Of a stretch of DNA of 64,000 bases, positions 34,196 through 41,013 are shown one piece after another (the first letter of the stretch is position 1; each line of letters begins with the position of its first letter). The notes beneath the pieces were generated by a model, which saw only the letters and a program-made list of their open reading frames with translations, made no database searches and had not been told where the DNA came from. A program made the translations under genes and the position numbers. This stretch comes from Micromonospora sp. WMMD1155 (GTDB lineage: Bacteria > Actinomycetota > Actinomycetes > Mycobacteriales > Micromonosporaceae): contig NZ_CP120742.1 of NCBI RefSeq assembly GCF_029581275.1, positions 470,501-534,500 of the forward strand. Reading direction: 5' to 3'.

Positions 34196-35010
34196 GCACC
34201 AGCAAGCGAGGGCTCAACCCGGAACAGGTGGCGGCGTACCGCACCGACGGATACGTCATCGGCGACGGACTGCTCAAGCCGGACACCTTTCTCGGCCTGA
34301 AGAACCACTTCGAACGCAAGCTCGCCGCTCTGCCCGAGGGGGAGCGACCGGAGGACATGGACGTCCCCCACTTCACCGACCCGGAGCTGTTCCGGTGGTT
34401 GCTCGACCCGGACGTGCTCGACGTGGTCGAGAGCGTGGTGGGCCCGGACATCGCCCTGTTCACGTCCCACTTCTTCTGCAAGCCGGCGGGCGACGGCAAG
34501 AGCGTTCCGTGGCACACCGACGGCTACTTCTGGCGGGAGATGATCGAACCCGCCGGCCAGGCCATGACGATCTGGCTGGCGATCGACCCGTCCACACTGG
34601 AGAACGGCTGCATGAAGGTCATCCCCGGCAGCCACGTCGACGGCACGGGCAGCTACCGGCGCGTCACCGACGACACCAGCGTCTTCGACGAGGAGCTGGA
34701 CCAGAGCCGCGTCGACGCCGGACGGGCCGTCCCGGTGCAGCTGCAACCCAACCAGTTCAGCATCCACTCCGGGGGCCTCGTGCACAGCAGCGAGGTCAAC
34801 CGCAGCGCGCTGCGACGGTGTGGGTTCACCATGCGCTACATCAGCACGAGTGTCCGGTTCAACCACGAGGGGGTGGGGCACAAGCACCAGATCTTCCTGG
34901 CCCGGGGTGAGGACCGCGCCGGCAACACGTACGGCGACCCGAGCCGGGCGTACCCCGAGCTGGTCCAGACCCGGGGAATGGGTCAACGGTTCGTCGGCGC
35001 CGAGCGCTGA
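34192..35010 (+). CDS. Phytanoyl-CoA dioxygenase-family Fe(II)/2OG oxygenase
   Basis: A 272-residue PhyH-fold enzyme. The iron-binding triad is His-x-Asp in VPWHTDGYF (about 107-109) and the distal His in GGLVHSSEVN; an Arg in CGFTMRYIST can bind 2-oxoglutarate. Bacterial PhyH enzymes often hydroxylate, halogenate or epoxidise natural products. In this operon it most likely oxidises the sugar or its glycoside, much as VldW hydroxylates validamycin A. ATG 34192 overlaps the glycosyltransferase stop by 4 bases. Confidence 0.9.
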   Translation: MSTSKRGLNPEQVAAYRTDGYVIGDGLLKPDTFLGLKNHFERKLAALPEGERPEDMDVPHFTDPELFRWLLDPDVLDVVESVVGPDIALFTSHFFCKPAGDGKSVPWHTDGYFWREMIEPAGQAMTIWLAIDPSTLENGCMKVIPGSHVDGTGSYRRVTDDTSVFDEELDQSRVDAGRAVPVQLQPNQFSIHSGGLVHSSEVNRSALRRCGFTMRYISTSVRFNHEGVGHKHQIFLARGEDRAGNTYGDPSRAYPELVQTRGMGQRFVGAER

Positions 35011-35030
35011 CCGCCGGGATCGACACGACG

Positions 35031-35699
35031 GTGCAGCTCGGAATCATCACGGCCGGCCGGACGGCGACCATCGCCTGCGGCGCCCTGCTGCTGGACATGG
35101 ACGGCACGCTCGTCGACTCCCAGGTCTGCGTGGAGCGCAAGTGGCGCGACTGGTGCCGCCGGCACGGGCTGGACGCCGACGAGTTGCTGCGCGTCTCCCA
35201 CGGCCTCCAGTTGGCCGACACCGTCCGGTTGACGGCTCCCCACCTCGACCTGGCGGCGGAGGTGGCGGACCTGATCCGGCGCGAGGAGCAGGACACCGAC
35301 GGCCTCCGGCCGGTCGCCGGGGCAGCGCGGCTGTTGGCCGCGCTGCCCCCGCGACGGTGGGCGGTGGTGACGTCGGCCTGGCAGCGGCTGGCCGAGATCC
35401 GGATGCGGCATCTGGACCTGCCGGTCCCCCAGGTCCTGATCACCGCCGACGACACGGCCCACGGCAAGCCCGCCCCGGACGGCTACCTGCTGGCGGCGGC
35501 ACGCCTGGGCTGTCCGCCGGCGGACTGCGTCGTGGTCGAGGACAGCCCGGCGGGCATCGAGTCGGGTCGCCGGGCGGGCATGCGGGTCGTCGCGGTGGCC
35601 ACGACCTTCGCCCCGGACGCGCTGGACGCCCTCGACGCCGACTGGGTCGTGGACGACCTGACGGGCGTCGTCGTGCTCGATCCGACCCCCGCCCGCTGA
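35031..35699 (+). CDS. HAD-family sugar phosphatase
   Basis: A 222-residue beta-phosphoglucomutase/phosphatase-like HAD protein. Motif I is LLLDMDGTLVDS (nucleophile Asp and acid Asp), motif II is VVTSAW, motif III is Lys in HGKPAPDGY and motif IV is VVEDSPAGIESGR. The cap is helical, as in sugar-phosphate phosphatases. As the last gene of the operon, 20 bases after the dioxygenase, it probably dephosphorylates the final or penultimate sugar phosphate. GTG 35031 is the only reasonable start. Confidence 0.9.
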   Translation: MQLGIITAGRTATIACGALLLDMDGTLVDSQVCVERKWRDWCRRHGLDADELLRVSHGLQLADTVRLTAPHLDLAAEVADLIRREEQDTDGLRPVAGAARLLAALPPRRWAVVTSAWQRLAEIRMRHLDLPVPQVLITADDTAHGKPAPDGYLLAAARLGCPPADCVVVEDSPAGIESGRRAGMRVVAVATTFAPDALDALDADWVVDDLTGVVVLDPTPAR

Positions 35700-35808
35700 C
35701 CCCTCCGAGAGACGACGTCTGTCCGGTCCGGCTCAAGGTGGCACTCGTTCAAGCCCGTGACCGGTAGCGGGACAGCTAGACGCGGACGGGTGACGGTGGA
35801 GCCACCGG

Positions 35809-35856
35809 CTGTCAATCGTGGTTGACAGTGCCGGTCTTGTCAATGTAGGTTGACAG
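35809..35856. promoter_or_regulatory. Twin palindromic operators over a promoter
   Basis: Two 20-bp sites, CTGTCAATCGTGGTTGACAG (35809-35828) and TTGTCAATGTAGGTTGACAG (35837-35856), share the pattern TGTCAA-N6-TTGACA and are spaced 28 bp apart. The TTGACA at 35822 also serves as a consensus -35 with TAGGTT about 18 bases on. They precede the DUF998 gene by about 100 bp. The form suits a dimeric TetR- or MarR-type repressor, which is not encoded next to it. Confidence 0.7.
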
Positions 35857-35960
35857 GACCCCCGGGGCGGCGATCCGCCGGTGCGGCCGACGAGGCTTCG
35901 GCCACCGGTCACGACCCGGCACAGTGGACTTGTCGTCGATCTACCAAGAGGAATCCGCCG

Positions 35961-36683
35961 ATGAGCACGACCACCCTCATCCCCGCAGCCACACCTCCCT
36001 CGCGGCAGCCGAGCCGGACGACGAAGGCTCTGCTCCTCTGCGGCGCCGCCGCCGGTCCGCTGTTCACCCTGGCGTTCCTGATCGAGGGCGCATCCCGCGA
36101 CGGTTACGACCCGTTGCGGCATCCGGTCAGTTCACTCGCCATCGGCGCCTACGGTTGGACCCAGACGGCCAACTTCCTCCTGTGCGGCCTGCTCACCCTG
36201 GCCTTCGCCGTCGGGGTACGGCGGGCACTCCGGCCAGGCCGGGCGGCGACCTGGGGGCCGTTGCTGATCGGAGTCTGGGCGATCGGCCTGCTCGGCGCGG
36301 GCGCATTCGTCGCCGACCCAGTCAGCGGCTATCCGCCCGGGACTCCGGATACGCTGCCCCAGTACACCACCTCCGGCGCGCTACACGACGGGTTTGCCCT
36401 GTTCGCGTTCCCCGCGCTGGTGGCCGCCTGCTTTGTCTTCACCCGCAGGTTCGCCGGGCAACGTCAGCACGGGTGGGCGATCTATTCCGCGCTTACCGGT
36501 CTCGCCTTTCTGGCCGGAGACATCCTCGCCGGCGCCGGCTTCAGCCAGACCGCCGGCTTGGTCGACCTCGCCGGGCTGTATCAGCGCATCACCGTCATCA
36601 TCGGCTTGCTCTGGCTCACCCTGCTCGCCATGCACCTGCGGAGCCAGGTCTCCAAGGCCACCCATCGCCGCGCGACCAGGTAG
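35961..36683 (+). CDS. DUF998 integral membrane protein
   Basis: A 240-residue protein with about six transmembrane helices. The N-terminal helix ALLLCGAAAGPLFTLAFLIE, the loop RDGYDPLRHPVSSLAIGAYG and ADPVSGYPPGTPD are hallmarks of DUF998. Members are unassigned; several are encoded beside TetR regulators. ATG 35961 follows AAGAGGAA. The twin operators upstream imply repression by an unlinked regulator. Confidence 0.88.
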   Translation: MSTTTLIPAATPPSRQPSRTTKALLLCGAAAGPLFTLAFLIEGASRDGYDPLRHPVSSLAIGAYGWTQTANFLLCGLLTLAFAVGVRRALRPGRAATWGPLLIGVWAIGLLGAGAFVADPVSGYPPGTPDTLPQYTTSGALHDGFALFAFPALVAACFVFTRRFAGQRQHGWAIYSALTGLAFLAGDILAGAGFSQTAGLVDLAGLYQRITVIIGLLWLTLLAMHLRSQVSKATHRRATR

Positions 36684-36741
36684 GGTTCGCCGACCGGCCA
36701 CCTTCACCCGGACTCCGGCCAACGCGACGTACCCGTCGGCA

Positions 36742-36945
36742 CCGCTTGCGCGACGAGAAGGTCCGTACCGGCTTGCCGAGTTCGAACCGCACCTCAGCCG
36801 AGTTGATCAAGACGGCACGAGCCTCGGTCCCGTTGGCGCCGACGTAGCCGATCTCGAACTCAGCCGTCAGCGGTCCACCGGAGCCAGGCGCCGCGCGAAG
36901 CGTCGCGGCACCGTACCGCTGGCCACCTTCAGCCGGACCGGACAC
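36742..36945 (-). pseudogene. TnsA-like endonuclease remnant (N-terminal fragment)
   Basis: A minus-strand stretch reads TAEFEIGYVGANGTEARAVL and then SAEVRFELGKPVRTFSSRKR, after which the frame loses coding character. From memory this resembles the N-terminus of actinobacterial TnsA-like proteins, the transposon end-cutting subunit, which continue RQRHLPGxWWSATTG. The catalytic part is absent. It lies in a 350-bp gap that is otherwise empty. The evidence is recall of a pattern, so confidence is modest. Confidence 0.4.
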
Positions 36946-36982
36946 TTCCGGCGTCCGGAATCGCTGGGCGATGTCAGGGGTG

Positions 36983-37008
36983 TCGATTAGAATGTATGTA
37001 CTAATCGA
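36983..37008. promoter_or_regulatory. Inverted repeat overlapping a -10 element
   Basis: Perfect 8-bp arms TCGATTAG (36983-36990) and CTAATCGA (37001-37008) enclose a 10-bp AT-rich spacer. A good -10 hexamer TAGAAT (36988-36993) overlaps the left arm. The next gene starts 24 bases downstream, after GGGAGG (37020-37025). It is a likely operator for an unknown repressor. Confidence 0.6.
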
Positions 37009-37031
37009 GTTCTTGACCTGGGAGGACGCCC

Positions 37032-37676
37032 ATGACCGCGCCCACCTCCGCCCCCCTCACTCCCTACGCCACCCTGCTCGGTTTCACCCGCTACGTCGAC
37101 CGCACCGGCCCCACCAAGGCGACCTTCGTGGGAGGGCTGCGCAAGCAGCGCGCGAGCCGGTCCGGCTTCAACCCGCACGGCCAGTTCGTCAAGGCGCTCA
37201 AGGCCGACATCGCCTTCCACACCGGCGGCACCCACCTGACCGGGGTGGTCGACGTGGTCAAGCCCCGGTGGCGCCCGCTCTACCAGGCGCTCGTCCCCGG
37301 CGCCACGGCCTGGCTGCACTCGCTCGGCGAGCCGGCCGCCATCGACCTGGCCCAGACCCGCGACGCCCTGGCCATGCTGGGCGACCTCCCCGTCAAGATC
37401 AACCCCCATTTCGGGGTACGCCACTCCGACGGCCGCGCCGAAGCCGTCCGCCTGCACTTCGACGAGACCCCGCCGAGCGAGGAGTCGGTGCTCGCCACCC
37501 TGCACCTGATGGCCCGCCACATGGACGCGGTGCTCCCACACGCCGAGCCCGTCCTGGTCGACGTCCGCCGCGGCCGGGCCCACCACATGCCCGCGGACGC
37601 CAAGCCCGACCAGATCGAACGATGGCTGTCCGGCGAAGCCGCCGCCTTCCAAGCCATCTGGTCCACCGCCGCCTGA
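37032..37676 (+). CDS. Conserved actinobacterial protein of unknown function
   Basis: A 214-residue soluble protein starting MTAPTSAPLTPYATLLGFTR. Distinct blocks are SGFNPHGQFVKALKADIAFH, VDVVKPRWRPLYQALVPGA and LMARHMDAVLPHAEPVLVDV. I recall near-identical proteins in other Micromonosporaceae but no function. It has many conserved His, Trp and Arg residues but no known catalytic motif. ATG 37032 has a strong GGGAGG, and the promoter carries a palindrome, so expression is probably switched. Confidence 0.75.
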   Translation: MTAPTSAPLTPYATLLGFTRYVDRTGPTKATFVGGLRKQRASRSGFNPHGQFVKALKADIAFHTGGTHLTGVVDVVKPRWRPLYQALVPGATAWLHSLGEPAAIDLAQTRDALAMLGDLPVKINPHFGVRHSDGRAEAVRLHFDETPPSEESVLATLHLMARHMDAVLPHAEPVLVDVRRGRAHHMPADAKPDQIERWLSGEAAAFQAIWSTAA

Positions 37677-37710
37677 CAACCCACCCGCCCACCACCTCCC
37701 TCTCCACGCC

Positions 37711-37792
37711 CCAAGATCCGCGCAACTTCGGTGATACTGCTGTCTCGCGTCGCCGGGAGGCAGCAAGAACACCGAAGGTGCGCGGATCATGG
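37711..37792. repeat. Inverted repeat B, copy 1 (82 bp)
   Basis: Arms of 23 bp (37711-37733 and 37770-37792) pair with two mismatches; the core is CAAGATCCGCGCAACTTCGG against its complement, with inner CTGCTGTCTC facing GAGGCAGCA. A second copy of exactly the same length is at 38770-38851. The two bracket a broken DUF559 gene. Confidence 0.85.
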
Positions 37793-37861
37793 CGTTCCGG
37801 CACCCGTCGGGGTTATCCACAGGGGCTGCGCGCGAGCGCCTGCGCCGGTCAAGGTTTCGTC

Positions 37862-38755
37862 ATGTCTGTTCCCCCTCGACGGCCGGCGAGTTTGCAGGGA
37901 CGCGTGTTTCGCGGTTCCGACGTCGTCACCGAAGGCCTGCTGACTCGGACGGAGTTGCGAAGCGCGGCGTGGCGTCCCCTGTTCCGGGACGTCTACGCGG
38001 ATGCCCGGCTTGCGGTCACCCATCGCGTTCGCTGCGCCGCCGTGGCGCAGTGGGTCCTCCCAGCGGGTGTGGTGATCGCCGGTCGCAGCGCGGCGGCACT
38101 CTACGACGCGGCATCGATCGCCAGTCACGAGCCACTCGACGTGCTCGTGCCCACCGGTCAGCGGTTCGGTCCGGTCAAGGGGCTCACCGTGCACCGCAGC
38201 GAGTTGGCCGCGACCGACACCGCGCTGCGTAACGGCATTCCACTGACCACACCAACGCGCACATGCTGGGATGTGGCCCAATGGCTACCGACCGAGGAGG
38301 CCGTCGCGATCGTGGATCGCCTCGTCCACCACCGACTGGTTGCGGTCCCTGACCTGCGCGAATCGAGTAAGGCGCGGGTCGGCAAGCGGGGTTGAAAACG
38401 GATGAGGCAGGTCGCCGAGCTGGCCGACGCGGGCGCGGAATCCGCCCCGGAGTCGCGGTTGCGGGTGCGGATCGTGCTCGCCGGAGTGCCCGTTCCCGTG
38501 ACCCAGTTCGTGGTCGAACGCGACGGGAGGTTCGTGGCCCGCCTCGATCTCGCGTGGCCACGCCTCAAGGTCGCCGTCGAGTACGACGGCTTGTGGCACG
38601 ACGACCCCGAGCAGTTCCACCGGGACCGACGCCGCCTCAACCGCCTGCTGGGTGAGGACTGGCTGGTCCTTCACGTCACCGCGAAGCGGTTCCGGGAGGA
38701 TTTCGACGGCTTCCTGGCCGAACTCCGTCAAGCCTTACGGTCCCGCTCCCGCTGA
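37862..38755 (+). pseudogene. DUF559 gene interrupted by an in-frame TGA
   Basis: One continuous frame from ATG 37862 to 38755 codes for a full-length protein except for TGA at 38393-38395. The first part (177 residues) has an AbiEi-like regulator/antitoxin look (RGSDVVTEGLLTRTELRSAA, WRPLFRDVYADARL, LDVLVP, TCWDVAQWLPTEEAVAIVD). After the stop the same frame resumes with MRQVAELADAG, ESAPESRLRV and the DUF559 nuclease-like end: LDLAWPRLKVAVEYDG and WHDDPEQF, with the Asp, the Glu in VEYDG and WLVLHVTAKRF. A single-base change explains it. It could be a pseudogene, a sequencing error or two coupled chains. Confidence 0.8.
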
Positions 38756-38769
38756 CCACCCCGGACAAG

Positions 38770-38851
38770 CCAAGATCCGCGCAACTTCAGGGATCCTGCT
38801 GCCTCGGGAGCAGATGAGGCAGCAGTTTCCCCGAACTTGCGCGGATCTTGG
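38770..38851. repeat. Inverted repeat B, copy 2 (82 bp)
   Basis: Arms of 23 bp (38770-38792 and 38829-38851) pair with two mismatches, CCAAGATCCGCGCAACTTC against GAACTTGCGCGGATCTTGG, and the inner arms CTGCTGCCTC (38796-38805) and GAGGCAGCAG (38816-38825) are perfect. It starts 14 bases after the DUF559 stop and could also serve as a terminator. Confidence 0.88.
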
Positions 38852-38858
38852 AACCCGC

Positions 38859-38969
38859 GGGGTGACCCGGAGGGGCACGGCCGGGGTGACCCGGAGGGGC
38901 ACGGCCGGGGTGACCCGGAGGGGCACGGCCGGGGTGACCCGGAGGGGCACGGCCGGGGTGACCCGGGGC
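38859..38969. repeat. 24-bp tandem repeat, 4.6 copies
   Basis: Four identical copies of a 24-bp unit starting GGGGTGACCCGGAGGGGCAC (38859, 38883, 38907, 38931) plus a partial fifth. It fills the gap between repeat B copy 2 and the siderophore-binding-protein gene. The unit contains no spacer, so it is not a CRISPR. It lies just beyond the 3' end of the minus-strand operon. Confidence 0.92.
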
Positions 38970-38979
38970 GATGGGCGGG

Positions 38980-39927
38980 TTAGGCGGCGGGGAGGTACTT
39001 GGCCAGGTCGTCGAGGATCTTGTTGGCGGCGCCGACGCCGATGCCGGTCATCCAGACCTCGTCGGAGACGGGGTACGCCTTGCCGGCCTTGACGGCGTTG
39101 AGGCCCTTCCAGAGGGTCCCGCCGGTGACCTTGCTCTGCTCGGCCGCGGCCTTGTCGCCGTACGCGGTCACGAAGATGACGTCACCGTCGACCTCGTCGA
39201 CCCGCTCGGGGCTGACCAGGTCGAAGCGCTTGTCCTCCTTGTCGGCGAGCAGCTGCCGGTCGGGGCGGCCCAGGCCGGTGTCGCCGATGACGATGCCGGA
39301 GAACGAGTCCGGGCCGTACACCCGGATGTTGCCGGGCAGGAACCGCACGATCGACACCTTGCGGGCGGCGGCGTCGCCGAGGGTCGCGCCGAAGTCCTTG
39401 GCCCGCTTCTCGTACGCGCTGAGCAGGTCCTTGGCCTGCTGCTCGCGGCCGAGCGCCTTGCCGTCGAGGAGGAGGTTCTCCTTCCAGGTGATGCCCACCT
39501 TGTCGGTGAACACGGTCGGCGCGATGGCGGCCAACTCGTCGTAGAACTTCTCCTGGCGGAACTTGCTGCCGAGGATGAGGTCCGGCTCCAGCGCGTTGAT
39601 CGCCTCCAGGTCGGGCTCGGCGAGCACCCCGACCTCCTTGATGCCGGCGAGCTTGTCCGCGCCGAAGTACGTCGGCCAGCTCTTGGCCTCACCGGCCGTG
39701 GCGGCCCCGACCGGTGTGATGCCCAACGAGAGCGCCGTGTCGATCTTGTCGGTGTCGAGCACGACGACACGCTTGGGCTCGGCCGGGACCTTGGTGGTGC
39801 CCATGGCGTGGGTGATCTCCCGGGTCTCCCCGGCGGTGGAGCCGGCGACCGGGTCGCTCTCACCGCAGGCGGTGAGTCCGACGCCGAGGGCGGCGGCCGC
39901 GGCGAGAGCGGCGACGAGACGACGCAT
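38980..39927 (-). CDS. Iron-siderophore ABC transporter substrate-binding lipoprotein
   Basis: A 315-residue FecB/FepB-type binding protein anchored outside the membrane. The lipobox is LTAC in the signal MRRLVAALAAAAALGVGLTA. The mature protein has the helical-backbone binding fold with RVVVLDTDKIDTALSLGITP, EPDLEAINALEPDLILGS and DEVWMTGIGVGAANKILDDL. It captures ferric siderophores for the permease encoded upstream. The start ATG at 39927 overlaps the ATPase stop as ATGA. It is the last gene of the iron operon. Confidence 0.93.
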   Translation of the reverse strand: MRRLVAALAAAAALGVGLTACGESDPVAGSTAGETREITHAMGTTKVPAEPKRVVVLDTDKIDTALSLGITPVGAATAGEAKSWPTYFGADKLAGIKEVGVLAEPDLEAINALEPDLILGSKFRQEKFYDELAAIAPTVFTDKVGITWKENLLLDGKALGREQQAKDLLSAYEKRAKDFGATLGDAAARKVSIVRFLPGNIRVYGPDSFSGIVIGDTGLGRPDRQLLADKEDKRFDLVSPERVDEVDGDVIFVTAYGDKAAAEQSKVTGGTLWKGLNAVKAGKAYPVSDEVWMTGIGVGAANKILDDLAKYLPAA

Positions 39928-40994
39928 CAGAGTCCTTTCGAGGGGTACGAGTCGGCGAGCGGGGTGGCCGCGTCACCGATTGCGGGTCGGGCGTCCGGCA
40001 AGGTCGCCGTCGACGAATCAGGGTCTCCCGCGCCAGCAGCGCCAGCGCCCGCGCCAGCAGCGCCAGCGCCAGCGCCAGCAGCGCCCGCGCCAGCAGCGCC
40101 AGCGCCAGCAGCGCCAGCGCCAGCAGCGCCAGCGGCCCCGACGGCAGCGGCCCCGGCGGCAGCGCCGCCCACGGCAGCGGCCCCGGCGACGGAACCGGCA
40201 GCGGCGGGGAGCACCGGGCCGCCGGTGTAGGCGGGCACGACGAGCGGTGCGCCGGTCACCGGGCAGGGCACGACGACGCAGGCCAGCCCGAAGACGTCAC
40301 GGACCAGGTCGGCGGTGAGGATCTCCCGGGGAGGTCCGGCGGCGACCACGGCTCCGGCGCGCATCGCGACGAGGTGGTCGGCGTAGCGGGCGGCCTGGTT
40401 GAGGTCGTGCAGCACGGCGACCACGGTGCGGCCCCGCTCGACGCGCAGCCGGTGCAGGAGGTCGAGGACCTCGACCTGGTGGGCCAGGTCGAGGAAGGTG
40501 GTCGGTTCGTCCAGCAGCAGGGCGTCGGTGTCCTGGGCGAGCGTCATGGCGATCCAGACGCGTTGCCGCTGACCGCCGGAGAGGCTGTCCACCGGCCGGT
40601 CGGCCAGGTCGGTCACGTCGGCCAGGGCCATCGCCTGGTCGACGGCCGCGCCGTCCTCCGACGACCACTGCCGCCACCAGCGCTGGTAGGGCTGCCGACC
40701 GCGCCCGACCAGGTCCGCCACCGTGACGCCCTCGGGCACCAGCGGGCTCTGCGGCAGGACACCGAGGCGGCAGGCCACCTCCCGGGTCGGCAGGTCGCGG
40801 ATCGCGGTGCCGTCCAGCAGCACGGTGCCCCGGCGCGGGTTGAGCAGCCGGGCCATGGTGCGCAGCAGGGTGGACTTGCCGCACGCGTTCGGGCCGACGA
40901 TCACGGTGAACGCGTCGGTCGGCAGGTCCAAATCGAGCCCGTCGAGCACGGTCCGCTCGTCGTAGCCGGCGACCAGGTCGCGGGTGGACAGCAT
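39927..40994 (-). CDS. Siderophore ABC transporter ATP-binding protein with Ala/Gly tail
   Basis: A 355-residue FepC/FecE-type ATPase. Walker A is GPNACGKST (34-42), the Q-loop region is LGVLPQSPLVPEG, the signature is LSGGQRQRVW (near 138) and Walker B is ALLLDEPTTFLDL, with the H-loop VVAVLHDLNQAARYADH. About 90 residues beyond the normal end form an Ala/Gly-rich tail (GAAGAG units) encoded by GC-rich repeats at about 40031-40134, which family members normally lack. ATG 40994 follows AAGGAG with 7-base spacing. It energises uptake of ferric siderophores. Confidence 0.93.
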   Translation of the reverse strand: MLSTRDLVAGYDERTVLDGLDLDLPTDAFTVIVGPNACGKSTLLRTMARLLNPRRGTVLLDGTAIRDLPTREVACRLGVLPQSPLVPEGVTVADLVGRGRQPYQRWWRQWSSEDGAAVDQAMALADVTDLADRPVDSLSGGQRQRVWIAMTLAQDTDALLLDEPTTFLDLAHQVEVLDLLHRLRVERGRTVVAVLHDLNQAARYADHLVAMRAGAVVAAGPPREILTADLVRDVFGLACVVVPCPVTGAPLVVPAYTGGPVLPAAAGSVAGAAAVGGAAAGAAAVGAAGAAGAGAAGAGAAGAGAAGAGAGAAGAGAGAAGAGDPDSSTATLPDARPAIGDAATPLADSYPSKGL

Positions 40995-41013
40995 CACACG
41001 ACTCCTTGAGGCG

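Noticed and set aside
29496..35699. Validamycin/acarbose-type C7-cyclitol cluster
   Set aside because: No sugar-phosphate cyclase (2-epi-5-epi-valiolone synthase), kinase or aminotransferase is present, so the similarity is limited to individual enzyme families.
38859..38969. Possible CRISPR array
   Set aside because: The 24-bp units are directly abutting with no spacers between them, so it is a minisatellite; no cas genes are near.
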